64,000 nucleotides of DNA from Vicugna pacos (lineage: Eukaryota > Chordata > Mammalia > Artiodactyla > Camelidae). The notes under the pieces are model-generated. The model ran no database searches. It worked only from the letters and a program-made list of their open reading frames with translations, and had not been told where the DNA came from. A program made the translations under genes and the position numbers. The stretch is taken from NCBI RefSeq assembly GCF_048564905.1, contig NC_132993.1, positions 79,763,001 to 79,827,000 of the forward strand. The letters run 5' to 3'. Below are positions 33,441-45,565 of the stretch, in pieces (the stretch's first letter is position 1; every line of letters starts with the position of its first letter).

Positions 33441-36400
33441 GTGAGTAGCTGTTTGTCTCACTTTATTTACTTGATATTGGATATTTGTCAATGTCATTTC
33501 ATATCTACAGAAAATTCTTATGCTCTATGGAGGTAGTGAATGTGTGTGTGCGTGTCTGCCGGGGGTCACATGACGGTTTCATCCTATTTGGTGGAGCAGC
33601 TTGACTTTTTTTCCTCTTGCTTTTGGTGATGGTTGTGAGTGCAGAAGTTGATTGACAGATGCATGCCAGAAACCCCCATTCTCCTTTTCAAAGACAACGT
33701 ATGATGGATTGCGATCTCTCAGCCCAGCAGGACACGGGGACCATGCAAGCTGTAATTGGTCAGGTATGGAGTCAGCCATTTCTCAACTCCCCCTTTTTTT
33801 TCCACGAGGGTCTCACCATATGATTCACATAATTCATATTTACAGTACCATCTTTCTATCTGTAGCTTCAGCTACCTGCCAGCATAGTGCTGAAAGTGCA
33901 AGGGGGAAAAGACACCCATTAAATCTAGCCAGGAAAGCTCAGCTTAAAACTTCAATGCGATGCTTAAAAACCCAAACTAATCCAACCACAAAACAAAACA
34001 AAACCAAAAATAAAAAAAAAATCCAAAGAACAAATTTAATTTATCATTTGACCTGAATGTTGAAATATATGTATATTTTTAAAGACTATATTTTCTGTTG
34101 AGATTGTGATCTCTGGAAGAAATCAAGTGGGAGACGAGACTAAAGTATTACATTTTCTAGGTGGTGGTTAAAATTTTTCTGTTCAGTATTTTTATTTTGA
34201 CTGTGTTCTGTCCCTCTTTCTCGCTCTGCCTCCCTTTCTCCACGGAAGATGTAAATATATAAATGCACGTGCCTTTACTTCTAACCCAGATGATGTGTGA
34301 TCCAGCCTGGTAGATGTATGTAGTAGTGGTCCTGGCTGCTGCGGAGGGGCAGGCTGCAAATTAAACACTGCCACAATCTGAAAGGTCCAGGTGGTCCGCT
34401 CACGCCTCCTAATGCAATCCACACAACAGCTTTAATAAACAGCTCTATTTAGTTCCTCCTCCCTGTATCCAGGGAGGTGAACTGGTCTGGGGCTGCTGTG
34501 ATGAAATGCCAGAAGAATCTCTCTCAGAGGCCTCACAAGCTGATTTTTAGAGCTTCCCCGTTCTGTCGTCTTTGTCTTCCAAATGGGTCAGTGAGTCTTG
34601 CTCTTTCGGTTCTCGGGCTTTCTGTTCAGTCGGTAGTTTCTGTGTGTGTTTGAATGTTTGCGTCGTCGAGCTAAATCAGAAGAGGAAAGGGTCATTGTAT
34701 TTTCATTTGCCTTCAAATAACTGAAGTGGTGAGAGGAATGATCGCGCCCTGCTGCAAAGGAAGGGTGATTTTTCTGACTGTGATGGGGGTGGGGTGAGGA
34801 AAAAAAGGAATATACGTGGCTTCTTTCTGGTTTTTTGGTGATGGATTATTGACCAAAATTTTTTCTGAGTTACCTCTGCTTACTTAGGAACTGTTAACTC
34901 ATAAATCAGAATATGGTTACGAATATTGATGAACTCCTAAAAGTTTTTTTTCTCTTTCTTTCTTTCTTTTTTTTTTTTTTGCACACTTTCCAATCAAGAC
35001 AAGCTGGCAGGCTGATGACATAAAATTTGTTTGCTGTATGTTAATGGCATGAAGGAAAATCTACCATCTTACTCAGTTTTCAGCCAAATTATAGGCAAGC
35101 ACTTTAAGGTTCTGAAAGCACATGCTGTATTAATACCAGCATGCTTCATAACGTATTTTTAGGTGAAAAATGTCAGATATATAATACCATGTTTCTACAG
35201 GCTCATGTTATTTTAAAAGCAATAGATAGCTACTTCAACAGAACAATGTATTTTTTTAAAACTTTCAAGTTGGTTTTTGTTATACAGGCATATATAAAGT
35301 GAAGTCTCTGGGCATATATTTGTCAGGAAAAAAATCTGTGAAGACTTTTTATATATCGTTAATACCTATTTCAGTGTCAGTGTCACTAGATAAACAAGGA
35401 GGTGTATGAAATATAGTAAAATAATTGTGCCAAATGGAATTAAATACATACCTGTTAAAATAGGTGACCTTTTGGTGTATAGATAACAGTTGAGCTCCTG
35501 ATATCTGTCTTGTCCTGTTTAATAAAACTTTTCTTAGTTGGCACCCATGTTCCCTTCCGTAGATCATAGGATGGCCTTAGTATTGTGCAAAATTACTGTG
35601 TTTCAGTAGCAAATAAGCAGTAAGATTTTCTTTCGTATTTATTTCCCTTAGTTGGAAAAAGAAAGCTTGGCAAAAAAAAAAAATAACAGGAGAGATATTT
35701 CTAATTTGTTATTCAATATTGTTTATTGGAAATCATTGCTAAGGTATATACTTTTAAAAGGTTCAATACCTACTAAAAAAAGGAATTGGCATACACTTTA
35801 CAGACCCCAGACTGAAACTTCTAATTTGTCAGAATTTAAAATTGGTTGTTATTATTACACTGCTCTGTGTTTTGTGTGTACTTTAAGTGATTTTTAAAGG
35901 CTCGGTGTGTCCAGGAACTATATATTAGTTAATGATTAGTTATGAATACTTACTAAGTAGTGCATCAAAGCAGCCAATTTGTCCCTGAAGGTTTCATTTC
36001 TCATAAATTATTTGTTTAAAAAAAAGCCAGATCCTTATGTCATGCTCATAAATTACAAAAGCGGTTGCTCTGAAGGTTGTAACATTTTTTGTACCAAAAA
36101 TGTACAAAAACTGAAATGCTTATTTTTTTTTGAAACTGAAAAACTAGTACTCAAAAGAAAAGAAAAATAGCATAGTGTCCCATATGCATACCACAAAAGT
36201 CAGAAAGCCTAACTGAACTCATATCTTTAGATATGGAGAGATGACACAGAGATTTGGAATGATTTCCTTTTAATTGGTATAGTATAGATAAGCATATTGA
36301 CTCAAATGACAAGTTCTAACAATAAGGACAAGAATGTGAAAATAATTTTTCTTGCTTTTCAGTCACTCGTAACCAGAAAGAGATGGTTGGCTTTTTAGCT

Positions 36401-39240
36401 TTTGATTTCAGTATCGTCTTATACCTTCCCAGCAGGTGTGAACAGTCCCCATTGATGATACAAATATTTGTGTGTTCCTTCTCAAATACATATTGGAATA
36501 GTAATTATTTTTGCCCCCTTTTTTATTTTTCTGGTCTGAGTTCTGTTCCTACATGGATTTGAGGTAGAGGAGAAAATCACCACTTTTCAGTGATATTTTG
36601 TGTTCAGAATACTGAAAGATTCCCATGAAAATATGATCGTCAGGTTTTTTTTTTTTATTTATCTCTAGGATCAAATATCTAGTTGCTTCCACTGGAGGGG
36701 AGAGGGGATTTCTCTGCCTTGCTGGTCATGATTCAGCTCGGGAGGGTGCAGAAGCTTCAAGAAGCAGATAGTGCTTATAAATGCCTTTCCCCCAGGACTT
36801 TCCCTCCCTCAAGCAAGCAATTAAGCCATCTAGTACTTAAGTACAGACTCCTTGCCTAGTATCTCAAGACCAAGAAACTTGACTCATTCATAAAGTTTCT
36901 AAGAAATCGAACCAGATTTTTAATAGTTATCTGTAGCAAGCTTCCTGACCCTTGAAACCATAGGATGGATTTTACCTTCAGATGATTTTCAAATCAATTC
37001 AAACTAAACAGTTAAGCAGGTTCTGAACTGTGGGTTTGAACATTATTTAAGAATGAAAATGCACATTTCCATCACTCATGGTCATTAAATGTTTACTGCA
37101 TCTTTCCTTTTTCTGCAGACCAGAGCTTGTGGCTTGTGAGTGACAGATGAGTTTATCAGTATTACGAATCTCCTGTTTTTTGTTTTTTTTTTCACCTCAT
37201 GCGGATGGGTCACCGTGTCCAATCCTCTTTCTAGCACTGCTGTCCCCAGAGGACCCTTGGCCAGCCTGCCATCTTGATGTGCCGGCCTGAGGGTCTGGCC
37301 TGGCTGCATGTCTCTGTAGACTGACTGCTGCAAATATTACAGGACAGATGATATTAAATTAGCTGTTAATAAAAACAACAGATGAGGCAAATTAGATAAA
37401 AATATTCAGCAGGCATAGCTAAGAGTTTGGGAGGAATGGGAGAGACACAGCTGGCCAGAAGTGCTCCTGTGTGCACCTCCCAGTGGGCATGGTTCAAGAA
37501 CTCATAGGAGAGTGAAGAAAACATATTTAATCACATTGGAAGTGCAATCAAAGCTTTTGCAGTTTTCCTAACCAGTAAAATGGGTCTTTTTAATTTTTTT
37601 GAGGTAGATTTGGACAATTTAAATTGTTTGAAAGTGGCCTATTAGAAGGTGAATGCAGTTGTCTGAGACCATGCTCAGTGAGTGTGCTCATGGCTCAAAA
37701 GGGGAGTGAGTGTGGGTAACTGGCTGCATTTGGCCTAACGCTATCTCAGCGCATGTTTTCTCATATGAAGGTTTTGAGACACACATATTTCATTGTTCTA
37801 ACATCAAAACAGTTTTATACATGGGTTTGTTTATACCCTCTGTGGTTCCAAAAAAGTATTTTAACGTTGCTTAAGGAACAATGTGCTTACCTAGAACGTA
37901 CTCAAGCTGATGCGAAATGGAGGTGGCCTGGGGAGAGGGGAACTGGGCAGGGTGTAAATAATACACTTGCAGATTGTTCTCAGTTCATGCAGACTGCTTT
38001 TCATGCCCCTTATAAAAAAATTGAATGTTGAGGCTAACCTAACCCTGTTTTATGTTTGCTAAACATAACTCTCATATACTTTAAAAAGCCATTTTTGTAG
38101 GTGTGATTGCCCATGTTTTTTGAAACTGACATATTCACTTCAACAGATTGATGTATTTTGGGGATGTGTAATCATTAATGTTTGGATTTAATTGAGAATA
38201 CTTTTTCCCAGAGTATTGTAGGTAAATAGTATACTAGAAAAATACAAATTAATTCAGGATTATTCTTTCTGAATACAGAATTGAATTTGTACTATGTATT
38301 TCTAATTGACCTTAAACACTTCACTCAATATTTCACTTATACTTAGAGGAAAGTTGATGTTAGCTTTTTACATTCTATCAGATGAACTCGATTTTTATTA
38401 CCTTTAAAATATTTTAAAATTGAAGATCAGTATGTTACCTGAGCTGGTGTTTATATTGTAAAGCCAATTTTGTCCCTTAATGTAAAATTTGTCAATATTT
38501 ATTAATATTATTGTATAGTAGTATAGAGTAACAATGTGTAATAATGTAATTAATACTATACAGTAATAGTAATAATACTGAACAACCAGCACGTGAAATC
38601 TGGTCTTGAAACTAAATTTTCTTTTCTATTTCTAAGGTTAATTAATGAAACTCTTTCTAAATACTATTCAAATATCATTTTGATGCTTAAGAATTTAAAG
38701 CTTTTGGATTCATATCTCCAGAATATGGAGAGAGATTGCTAAAGCACTTAAAAAAATGAATGCTTATGAAAGTTTGAATGTCATATATTTCCTATATGTA
38801 AAATCTGTAGTATTTGTTCCATAGGTCAGTGAACGAAGGTATTCCTTCCTCCACTGTTTCTTTGCTAGTAAATTGCATTTAATCAAATAGTTTAAAGTAT
38901 ATTCTCTTTTCATCTTTATTATTTACGCAAATTAGAATTTAACTGACATGTTCACAAATACTGAAAAACTCCACTTTTCAAATGCATTATGATATATAAG
39001 CTGTTGCTTTTTAAAAAAACACTTGATTGGGTAGAAGAGAGTTGTGAAATAAAATGCAAATGTAAAAGGATCAGACCTGAATCTGAACATTAAAAGAAAA
39101 TCCAGATCATGAAACTCTTAAATAATTTTTTATTTTGTAGCCACGCTTTTCCTTGGGGGATAATAGCTGCTCTAAATGATGTTTCAAGCCTGCCTTTATA
39201 TTCTTCTTTTTTCTTTTCCTTCCTGCCCCCATCCCCTGCC
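33441..39240. other. Repeat-poor single-copy block
   Basis: Apart from short homopolymer runs (T-run at 34,950-34,980, A-run at 34,010-34,020) I recognise no SINE, LINE, MIR or LTR. A 134-codon plus frame at 33,652-34,056 ends in lysine/asparagine-rich low complexity and has no recognisable domain, so it is not called. Low repeat density next to a CpG island suggests regulatory or intronic DNA under constraint; this is inference. Confidence 0.5.
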
Positions 39241-39266
39241 TTTTTTTTTTTTTTTTTTTTTTTTTT
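39241..39266. repeat. Poly-T tract
   Basis: About 26 T residues, not attached to a recognisable SINE or LINE body on either side. Confidence 0.9.
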
Positions 39267-40676
39267 GTGGGTGAAATGTGTGTCCAATAAAGTAAATTAC
39301 TGAGTGAAGCCTTGTCCTGGGATCACATGTCAGTTACTCTGTTGAGCCCTAATGTCTTGGGCTGGTCCAAATTTGTAATCAAAATTTGTAGAAGGGGTTG
39401 TGAGAGATTGTCATTACACCTCAGTAAGATTCATTTTTCTTTCTACCTATTATTTTCTTGCTCTCCCCAGTTCTGTGATGTGAGCCAATTACGGTGAAAG
39501 TTGACTAATTATTATTTGATAAATTCTTTCCTGGCTTGCCCTATGCTTGTATTATTTTCTATACCCTGGCTATATTATTTTTATTTTCGGGCTGTCACCT
39601 CTCCTAAATATAAAACCATGGTAAATAAGTAGTAACAGAACAATTGAAAACATTTCTGATTATTTATATTAAAGGCAACTCTCTAGATTTTAAAAAACAC
39701 TTTATTTTTCAAGGTGGCTGGTTTCGGAAAATAGCTTTTTTGTTGTCACTAGCTTTAAAACCCCCATGATATGAAAGACCCTTTCTTCCAAAGAGAGGGA
39801 TTAGCTGTTGATACTTGGTGCTGATTCCAGGTGAACTGTAACCCTGTTCCCTTGGCGGCATTTTTCTAACCATAGAACAAGAAAAAAACAATTGAGAATC
39901 AAAAGAATAGTTTAAATTTCACCTATTTTCAGTCTCCCCACTGGTGGATTATTCCAATGGGAAGAGATAGTCGCACAATTTCCAGCTCCCACCTCTTAAG
40001 GTCAGAGATGCAAATAAATATGTTGACACTTTGAATGAAAAGGAAATAGTTACTCAAATACATTGCTGCAGTATTTTGCTCTCTTCCTTCACCGTCATTG
40101 CTCCATCAGTTTTTCTTCTCTTTTCTGCTGAAATCCAGAGTCAGTTTGATGAGTAATAAGTGAGAAGTGAATCCTTGTGGGCTGCCCAGGCAGCCAAAAA
40201 AAAAAAGAGACAAGACCCGAAGCAAAACAGAGCCCAATGTTACCAGGAAACTCACCAACACACTTGATACTGTAGTTAGTATTTTGGGTAAATTATTTTG
40301 TGAGATTCCTTCAAATCACTCAGCAACAGTGTATCACACAAGTAAGCAGTGGAACAATGCTTTAGGACAGGACAAATACAATTTTAAAACAAAACCAAAA
40401 GGAAAAAACAAAGTAGCTTCACAGTGTTGGAGCCATGGAACACAGATTTCCAAATGAAGAAACACCTATTTTGGAGCTTTTCACAGGAGTTTAACCAACA
40501 CTTGGGTGCTGTGAAGTAGCAACCTTTTAAATAAAATCCATGTTTCCGGTGGTTAATATGATGCTGACTCTGTTGGCATATTTTACAACTCTGATTTTTC
40601 ATGATTGATTAGAAACTGTTATAAGAGGAAAACATCTATCTCGAACACCTAAAAACTTAGAGAAACAGATATCCTT

Positions 40677-40679
<3 letters not shown>
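39267..40679. other. Repeat-poor single-copy sequence
   Basis: No repeat or gene is recognised. Small open frames at 39,709-39,891 and 40,167-40,602 show no domain. Confidence 0.45.

Positions 40680-40718
<39 letters not shown>
40680..40718. repeat. (TA)n microsatellite
   Basis: Nineteen or so TA units; likely to form a cruciform and to vary in length. Confidence 0.95.
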
Positions 40719-40719
<1 letters not shown>

Positions 40720-42113
40720 TTAAAAAAAGATATACTTTTAAAACAAATATTAAATACCTGTTAAATGCTGTTTTTAGCATTGATCAGAAGAACTCAGGTA
40801 AAATCCTGTTTAAAAGAACAAAGTACATCTTTATAGAAAGCTTTGTTTTCAGAGCAAGATTTATACACAGATTTTTTTTAAATGAAATTATTTGATTGTT
40901 GAGAGTGAGAAGCAAATATTGTACCAATACAGAAGCCTGGGTACCAGAAACCGTAATGGATATTGAAGAGATATGATGAAAAAAAAGGTAGATATTTCTT
41001 AGACCTTTAGTTACATTTGTCCCAGATCGAAGGCCAACGTGGGTGAGAATGGAGCCAGGAACACAGTCGGGCGATGGCAGGCCCAACTGTCTTCAGAGTT
41101 GGTTAATTCTGTAAGCCTTAAATAACACTCGGAAACAGGGTTCTTTTAACCTTCTGGAGAAAAGGTTGAGAGCTGGGACAAATGTAAAATGCTGCTTAAT
41201 GTGCACGAATAAAGCCGAGAACATCAGGTTCATTTCGCTTGGTGTCAGCCCTGATGATTCACCGCGATGGTCAGGGCAAACTCTGGTCTCTGGGCTGAAA
41301 CAATTTTATCCATTTTTTTTTTTTTCAAAAGACAGAATGTTCCAGCTTGGATCTTATATCCTTAGGGTTACAATATTGAATTCTGAATCGGGAAACTCAA
41401 TCTTGCAGCCAGATTTGACAAGATGCTGGTTGAATGGTAGGCAGAAGTGATGATTGTGGGATGAAATGCCCGAGGTCAGAATTTGGGGAAATAAGAGATT
41501 TTTGTGGAAACGTGGCTGTGATATAAGAACCTCAAGTTTGAAAGTTTTCTCACCACTCCTATTATCAGGTGGTGTTTGTTCAGGGGTCTGAAAAGTAGAT
41601 CACTGCTGTATTCATTTTCTCTGCCTCAGATTTTTCTTAAACAGACTTGAGTTTTTACACATTCTTAGGTGTACTTCTAACATTGCTAATATAAAAGGTG
41701 TTTGTAGTAATAGTCAAATATTTCTGGGATCAAAGAATAATGTTATCGCTCAAATCCAAGAAAGTCATACTTGGTTCCTGGCAAAATGTTAATAGTCAAG
41801 AACTAGAGTTGCTTCTTTTTTTGAAAACTTTTCTCATTGGTAAACAAACCTATGTCTAGATTTCCAGACATAAATCTAGGAATTTGGAGTAGAAATGAAA
41901 ATGAGGCAGTCTAATTAGTGAATACACCTACACACACCCCTTGGACATTGTAGGAATACTTAATTAGTTAGCCTCTAATAATCTAAACTTATTTTAACTC
42001 TATTTTGAATTTTAAGGCATGAAAAATTTATGGTAGGTGTTTACTTAAGATATTCCTCCCCTCAACCAAGTTGTTCAAGGCAATGGAAAAATATTTTGCA
42101 ACCTCTATAAGTC
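40719..42113. other. Repeat-poor single-copy sequence
   Basis: No repeat or gene is recognised. A 100-codon minus frame at 40,784-41,086 has no recognisable domain. Confidence 0.45.
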
Positions 42114-42122
42114 AAGATTCTA

Positions 42123-42175
42123 CACTACATTGTAAACTGACTGTAGCTCAATTAAATTAAATTAAATTAAATTAA
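42123..42175 (+). mobile_element. Minimal (about 53-bp) L1 tail insertion
   Basis: Only the last bases of L1 ('cattgtaaactgactgtagc', 'tcaattaaattaaa') are present. The flanks aagattcta at 42,114-42,122 and 42,176-42,184 form a 9-bp target-site duplication. The A-rich tail has expanded into ATTAA units. It is an extreme 5' truncation. Confidence 0.75.
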
Positions 42176-42184
42176 AAGATTCTA

Positions 42185-42490
42185 ACAGAAATTTGAATAT
42201 GTAGTTGATCACTGTACTGCAAAAGGATGATTATTGTGGTTATTTCTTTCCAAAAACAGGGGTGCTTGGTTTTTGCCGGGAACTTCCATTTTATAGCTGC
42301 TTTCTACAAGCACTGAAACATATCAGCTGGCATTGTTTCCTCTCTACCATTATCCATCAAATAGAATTTAAACAGCTAGTCCAGGCAGAGAGTGAAGCAT
42401 TGAGTAAAGCCAGCAGAACATGAGCACAATTCTTATGTGCGAATAGTTGAGTCAAGTTACAGAGCGCAATCCTACCAGGCTTTTAAAATT
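42185..42490. other. Unassigned sequence
   Basis: No gene or clear repeat is recognised. Confidence 0.4.
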
Positions 42491-42499
42491 TTTTTATTA

Positions 42500-42930
42500 A
42501 ACAAATTATGAAAGCAATGTGTGCTTATGAGAAGCAGTTGCAACAACTGTAATACAGTGAAAAGTAAAGTACCCCATCATTTCATTCCTCTCCAAGTATT
42601 CATTGTCAGTACTTTCTTATATATCCTTCCAGAAATTTTCTATCCATGGATAAGCATAGAAAATCTTTATACAACCGAAGCAGAGCCACACTGTATGTAG
42701 AGTTTTGCAAATTACTTTTCCGTTTTAAAAAAGTATTTTGCATGCTTCTCTCTCATATTCCCTTTTATGGATATACACTGATTTATTTAACCAGTTCTCT
42801 TTTTTTAAAAAAAAATGGAGCTGTCATTGACATATAACATTATATTACTTTCAGGTGTGCAACATAATGATTCAATATTTGTATATGTTGCAAAATGATT
42901 GCCACAGTAAGTAAGCAGTTATCTCTTGAT
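42500..42930 (-). mobile_element. Old L1M 3' fragments, antisense
   Basis: The right part (about 42,815-42,930) is clear old L1 3' UTR on the minus strand ('ttgacatataacattatatt', 'aggtgtgcaacataatgatt', 'ttgcaaaatgattgcc'). The left part ('tatatccttccagaaatttt', 'gatttatttaaccagttctc') resembles old LINE sequence but is less certain. Confidence 0.6.
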
Positions 42931-43694
42931 GAGCATCTAGCTTTTCAAATAATAAATTCGTTTCTGCTCTCTGCAATGAGACTAACAAGCAGAGATGTTT
43001 CATTTCTCTTAGCATAAAAAATCCAGAATCTTCCAGATGGGTTTTTGCGTTACCAAAAGAACTCTAAGGAGTGACTTCCTAAAAAGTAGGTGAGGTATAA
43101 TATTAAAAGTGAAGGATAGCTTATGTTACAAGAATAGATCTTTATCGTTTATGTATTGAACATTCAAACCAATTAAAGTAAAAATAAAGATCACGGGATT
43201 ATATTTAGTGACAAAGAAGTAAGAATAAGAGATGATCACATGATGAGACTGTTCTCATTCAGAAACATTGTGACTTTAAAAACCTCTGTGTCTGTTCCAA
43301 GGGGAACAAAATGCATAACTTACTTTCTTTCGTGGGCCTCAATGCTATTTATTACGATAATTGACAGAGATATATGCTTCCAATGCAGGATTCAGTTAGT
43401 GTACCTAGATTAGTGAAAAGGAGACCAGAAGAAATTCATGGTCATTAATGTCAGTTAAATTCCTGTTTTCTATATTTCATATTGTCAGAACAATCCTTCA
43501 ACCACGATTTGTAGGTTAAATAATGCAGTCAGGAGAAGGGCAGAATCAAAACTAATCAGACATCGTGCTTGAATTCAGCTAACTTGGGGTTTTGGTAAAG
43601 TAGACAGAATGTATACTACTTAAATATTTAAGGAAATATGAAAAGTTACATTTTACCTTTCTTTTAGGCTATGTCTCTCATTTGTACCCCCCGC
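42931..43694. other. Unassigned sequence
   Basis: No gene or clear repeat is recognised. Confidence 0.4.
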
Positions 43695-43870
43695 CCCCTT
43701 TCCTTTAGTGAAGTCTAGTCAGTTTACAATGTTGTGTCGATTTCTGGGGTACAGCATCATGTTTCAGTCATACATATACATACATATGTTCGTTTTCATA
43801 TTCTTTTTCATTATAGGTCACCGCAAGGTATTGAATGTAGTTGCCCGTCCTATGCAGTAGAAACTCGTTT
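43695..43870 (-). mobile_element. L1 3' end, antisense (type A tail)
   Basis: Reading plus, 'tgaagtctagtcagtttac', 'aatgttgtgtcgatttctgg', 'ttcagtcatacatatacat' and 'gcaaggtattgaatgtag' are the reversed L1 tail. It breaks off at about 43,870. Confidence 0.85.
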
Positions 43871-44030
43871 ATCCAGTTTTGTGAGGATTTCCTTCTATGT
43901 AAGAGATACTCTGCCAAAGTTCAGTAGGTTTTCTGTGTGATTTGTTCCATGTGTAGATGTAGTTGTTGCTGCGTTTGTGGGAGAGGGTGAGCGAATCGCT
44001 TTCTACTCCGTCATCTTGGGCCAGCTGCCT
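43871..44030. repeat. Segment joined to the L1 end, probably L1-derived
   Basis: Starting at 'gaggatttccttctatgtaa' and ending near 'ctactccgtcatcttggg', this block looks like repeat sequence I have seen joined to L1 in artiodactyls. The family is not certain. It may be another part of the same rearranged element. Confidence 0.35.
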
Positions 44031-44339
44031 CTCTCATTCATCTTCACCACATCATTTCACATACGCTAAGAGGAGAAGCGGGGAATAATGAAATCGTACT
44101 TGTATGAGAGATGGAAGTGTGGGCTGATCGTGACATCTTTCACTGTACAGATTCCCTGAACTGACTCTAGGACTGCCGGCTGGGTGGCTGTGTGCCTTCT
44201 CTTTCTCTGTCCTTCCCTACAGATGCCGGGACAAACAGCCTGGACAGGAAGTGATCACACTTCATTTACAGGTTTCAATGTAGCTGACTCCCTCATGAGA
44301 AGCTCAAGGCAGACTTTCAAGAACAAATTGCAGAGCATC
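44031..44339. other. Unassigned sequence
   Basis: No gene or clear repeat is recognised. Confidence 0.4.
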
Positions 44340-44520
44340 TCTCTGATATGAATGCTCTCATTTGAAAGCCACAACTCTGAGAATTAGATACAAATCATCA
44401 CTCCCATTTTATGGAAGTGGAAACTGCTTAGAGAGGTCATAGCAATATTGCCAATTGCTAGTGAGTGGAAATGAACTTTGAATCTACATATTCTTTCTAA
44501 GGGTTCACTGTTTATCCTCT
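44340..44520 (-). repeat. MIR
   Basis: Antisense MIR: 'actcccattttatggaagtg', 'gaaactgcttagagaggtca', 'gctagtgagtggaaatg'. Confidence 0.7.
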
Positions 44521-44524
44521 ATCC

Positions 44525-44705
44525 CAGTTCTTAACTCTGGCTGCCTTTTAGAACCACCTGGGGGCAACTGTGAAAAAAATCTGATATGCAGGACCCATCA
44601 TCAGAAATTCTGATTCACTTTACTTGGGTAGGGTCTGCATATTGGTATTTTAAAAAAACTTTACAAGTGATTCTAATGCATTCTATCACAGTGCCTCTTA
44701 AATTG
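44525..44705 (+). mobile_element. MER5-like hAT-Charlie element
   Basis: 'agaaccacctgggggcaact', 'ggacccatcatcagaaattc', 'gggtagggtctgcatattgg' and 'aagtgattctaatgcattct' follow MER5A/B in order. It is a small, old, non-autonomous DNA transposon. Confidence 0.7.
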
Positions 44706-44765
44706 AATGGATGTTATTTTAAATAAAATGAGGTAATGAAGATTAAATAGCGTTGCCCCACCCGA

Positions 44766-44784
44766 TACACACACACACACACAC
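44766..44784. repeat. (CA)n microsatellite
   Basis: A short CA run. Confidence 0.85.
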
Positions 44785-44957
44785 TTCACGGAAGAATGCA
44801 GAGTGTTTGTTTAGTCGAGTGTTCATTTTGTGTGTGTGTTTCAGTGGGAATCTTGTAAGTTTTGTCGAATATCCAAGAAAATGTTTGATGACACTTTTTC
44901 TTCCAGAAAAAAGCTGAATATTCAGTCATTTCAAAAATAACATCATTAATAATAACC

Positions 44958-45150
44958 CCCCAGTTAGTGCGCAGTGACCAGGTGCCAGGCACGTTACAAG
45001 CAAAATCTCATTCTCGCAGCAGCTCTGTGAGGTGGTTACTGTTATTGTCCCCGTTTCACTAATTAGATGACAGAGGAAGTGGCACAAGTTCACATGGACA
45101 TTAAGTGGCAAAGCTAGAATTTGACGTAAAGATGCTGGAAGCCAGGGTGT
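44958..45150 (-). repeat. MIR
   Basis: Antisense MIR: 'ccaggtgccaggcacgttac', 'tctgtgaggtggttactgtt', 'gtccccgtttcactaatta', 'taagtggcaaagctagaat'. Confidence 0.8.
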
Positions 45151-45299
45151 AAATGCTTAATCGTATACAAAATTCACAGAATTGAAACATGACACTAAAT
45201 ACTACCTGTGGAAAATATGATTCTTAGTATCATCTCTTTTTAACAAATGATTTTTTAATTACTGCATTTACTTTATTCTTGTTTTTGTTTTTTGGGTTT

Positions 45300-45417
45300 C
45301 TGGAGGGGGGAGGGGTTTTTTATTTATTTATTTATTTTTAGTGGAAGTACTGGGGATTGAACCCAGGACCTTGTGCATGCTAGGTACACACTCTGCCACT
45401 GAGCTATGCCCTCCCCC
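45300..45417 (-). mobile_element. Camelid tRNA-derived SINE (vic-1-like)
   Basis: The antisense head 'ggggattgaacccaggacc', 'gtgcatgctaggtacacac' and 'gccactgagctatgccctcc' lies right of a reversed ATTT-rich tail. The tail may extend left to about 45,236, since agtatcatct (45,226-45,235) resembles agtaccatct just after the head and could be the target-site duplication. Confidence 0.9.
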
Positions 45418-45459
45418 AGTACCATCTGTTGATGAAGGCATATTTTATCACAGAAATGT

Positions 45460-45565
45460 TTCGTTTCCTTTCTCTCTCCTTCCTGCCCTCTTCCCTTTCC
45501 TCCTCCTCCTTCTCCCCTCCTCCCTCCTCTTCCTCCTCATCTTCTTCCTCCTCCTTTTCCTAATT
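45460..45565. repeat. CCT-rich polypyrimidine tract
   Basis: About 100 bases of C and T, mostly CCTCCT/CTTCCT. It can form triplex DNA. The leucine/serine-rich open frame across it is a composition effect. Confidence 0.9.

Noticed and set aside
33652-34056. 134-codon plus-strand open frame
   Set aside because: It ends in Lys/Asn/Thr low complexity from an A-rich run, has no recognisable domain, and lies where an intron would be expected.
37107-37140. Good splice acceptor (CCTTTTTCTGCAG) followed by GTGAGT
   Set aside because: The implied exon is only about 17 bp and nothing supports it in either direction; it may be a decoy or recursive site.
40784-41086. 100-codon minus-strand open frame in single-copy DNA
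   Set aside because: The sequence is Ile/Leu/Ser-rich with no recognised domain, and there is no start context or splice support.
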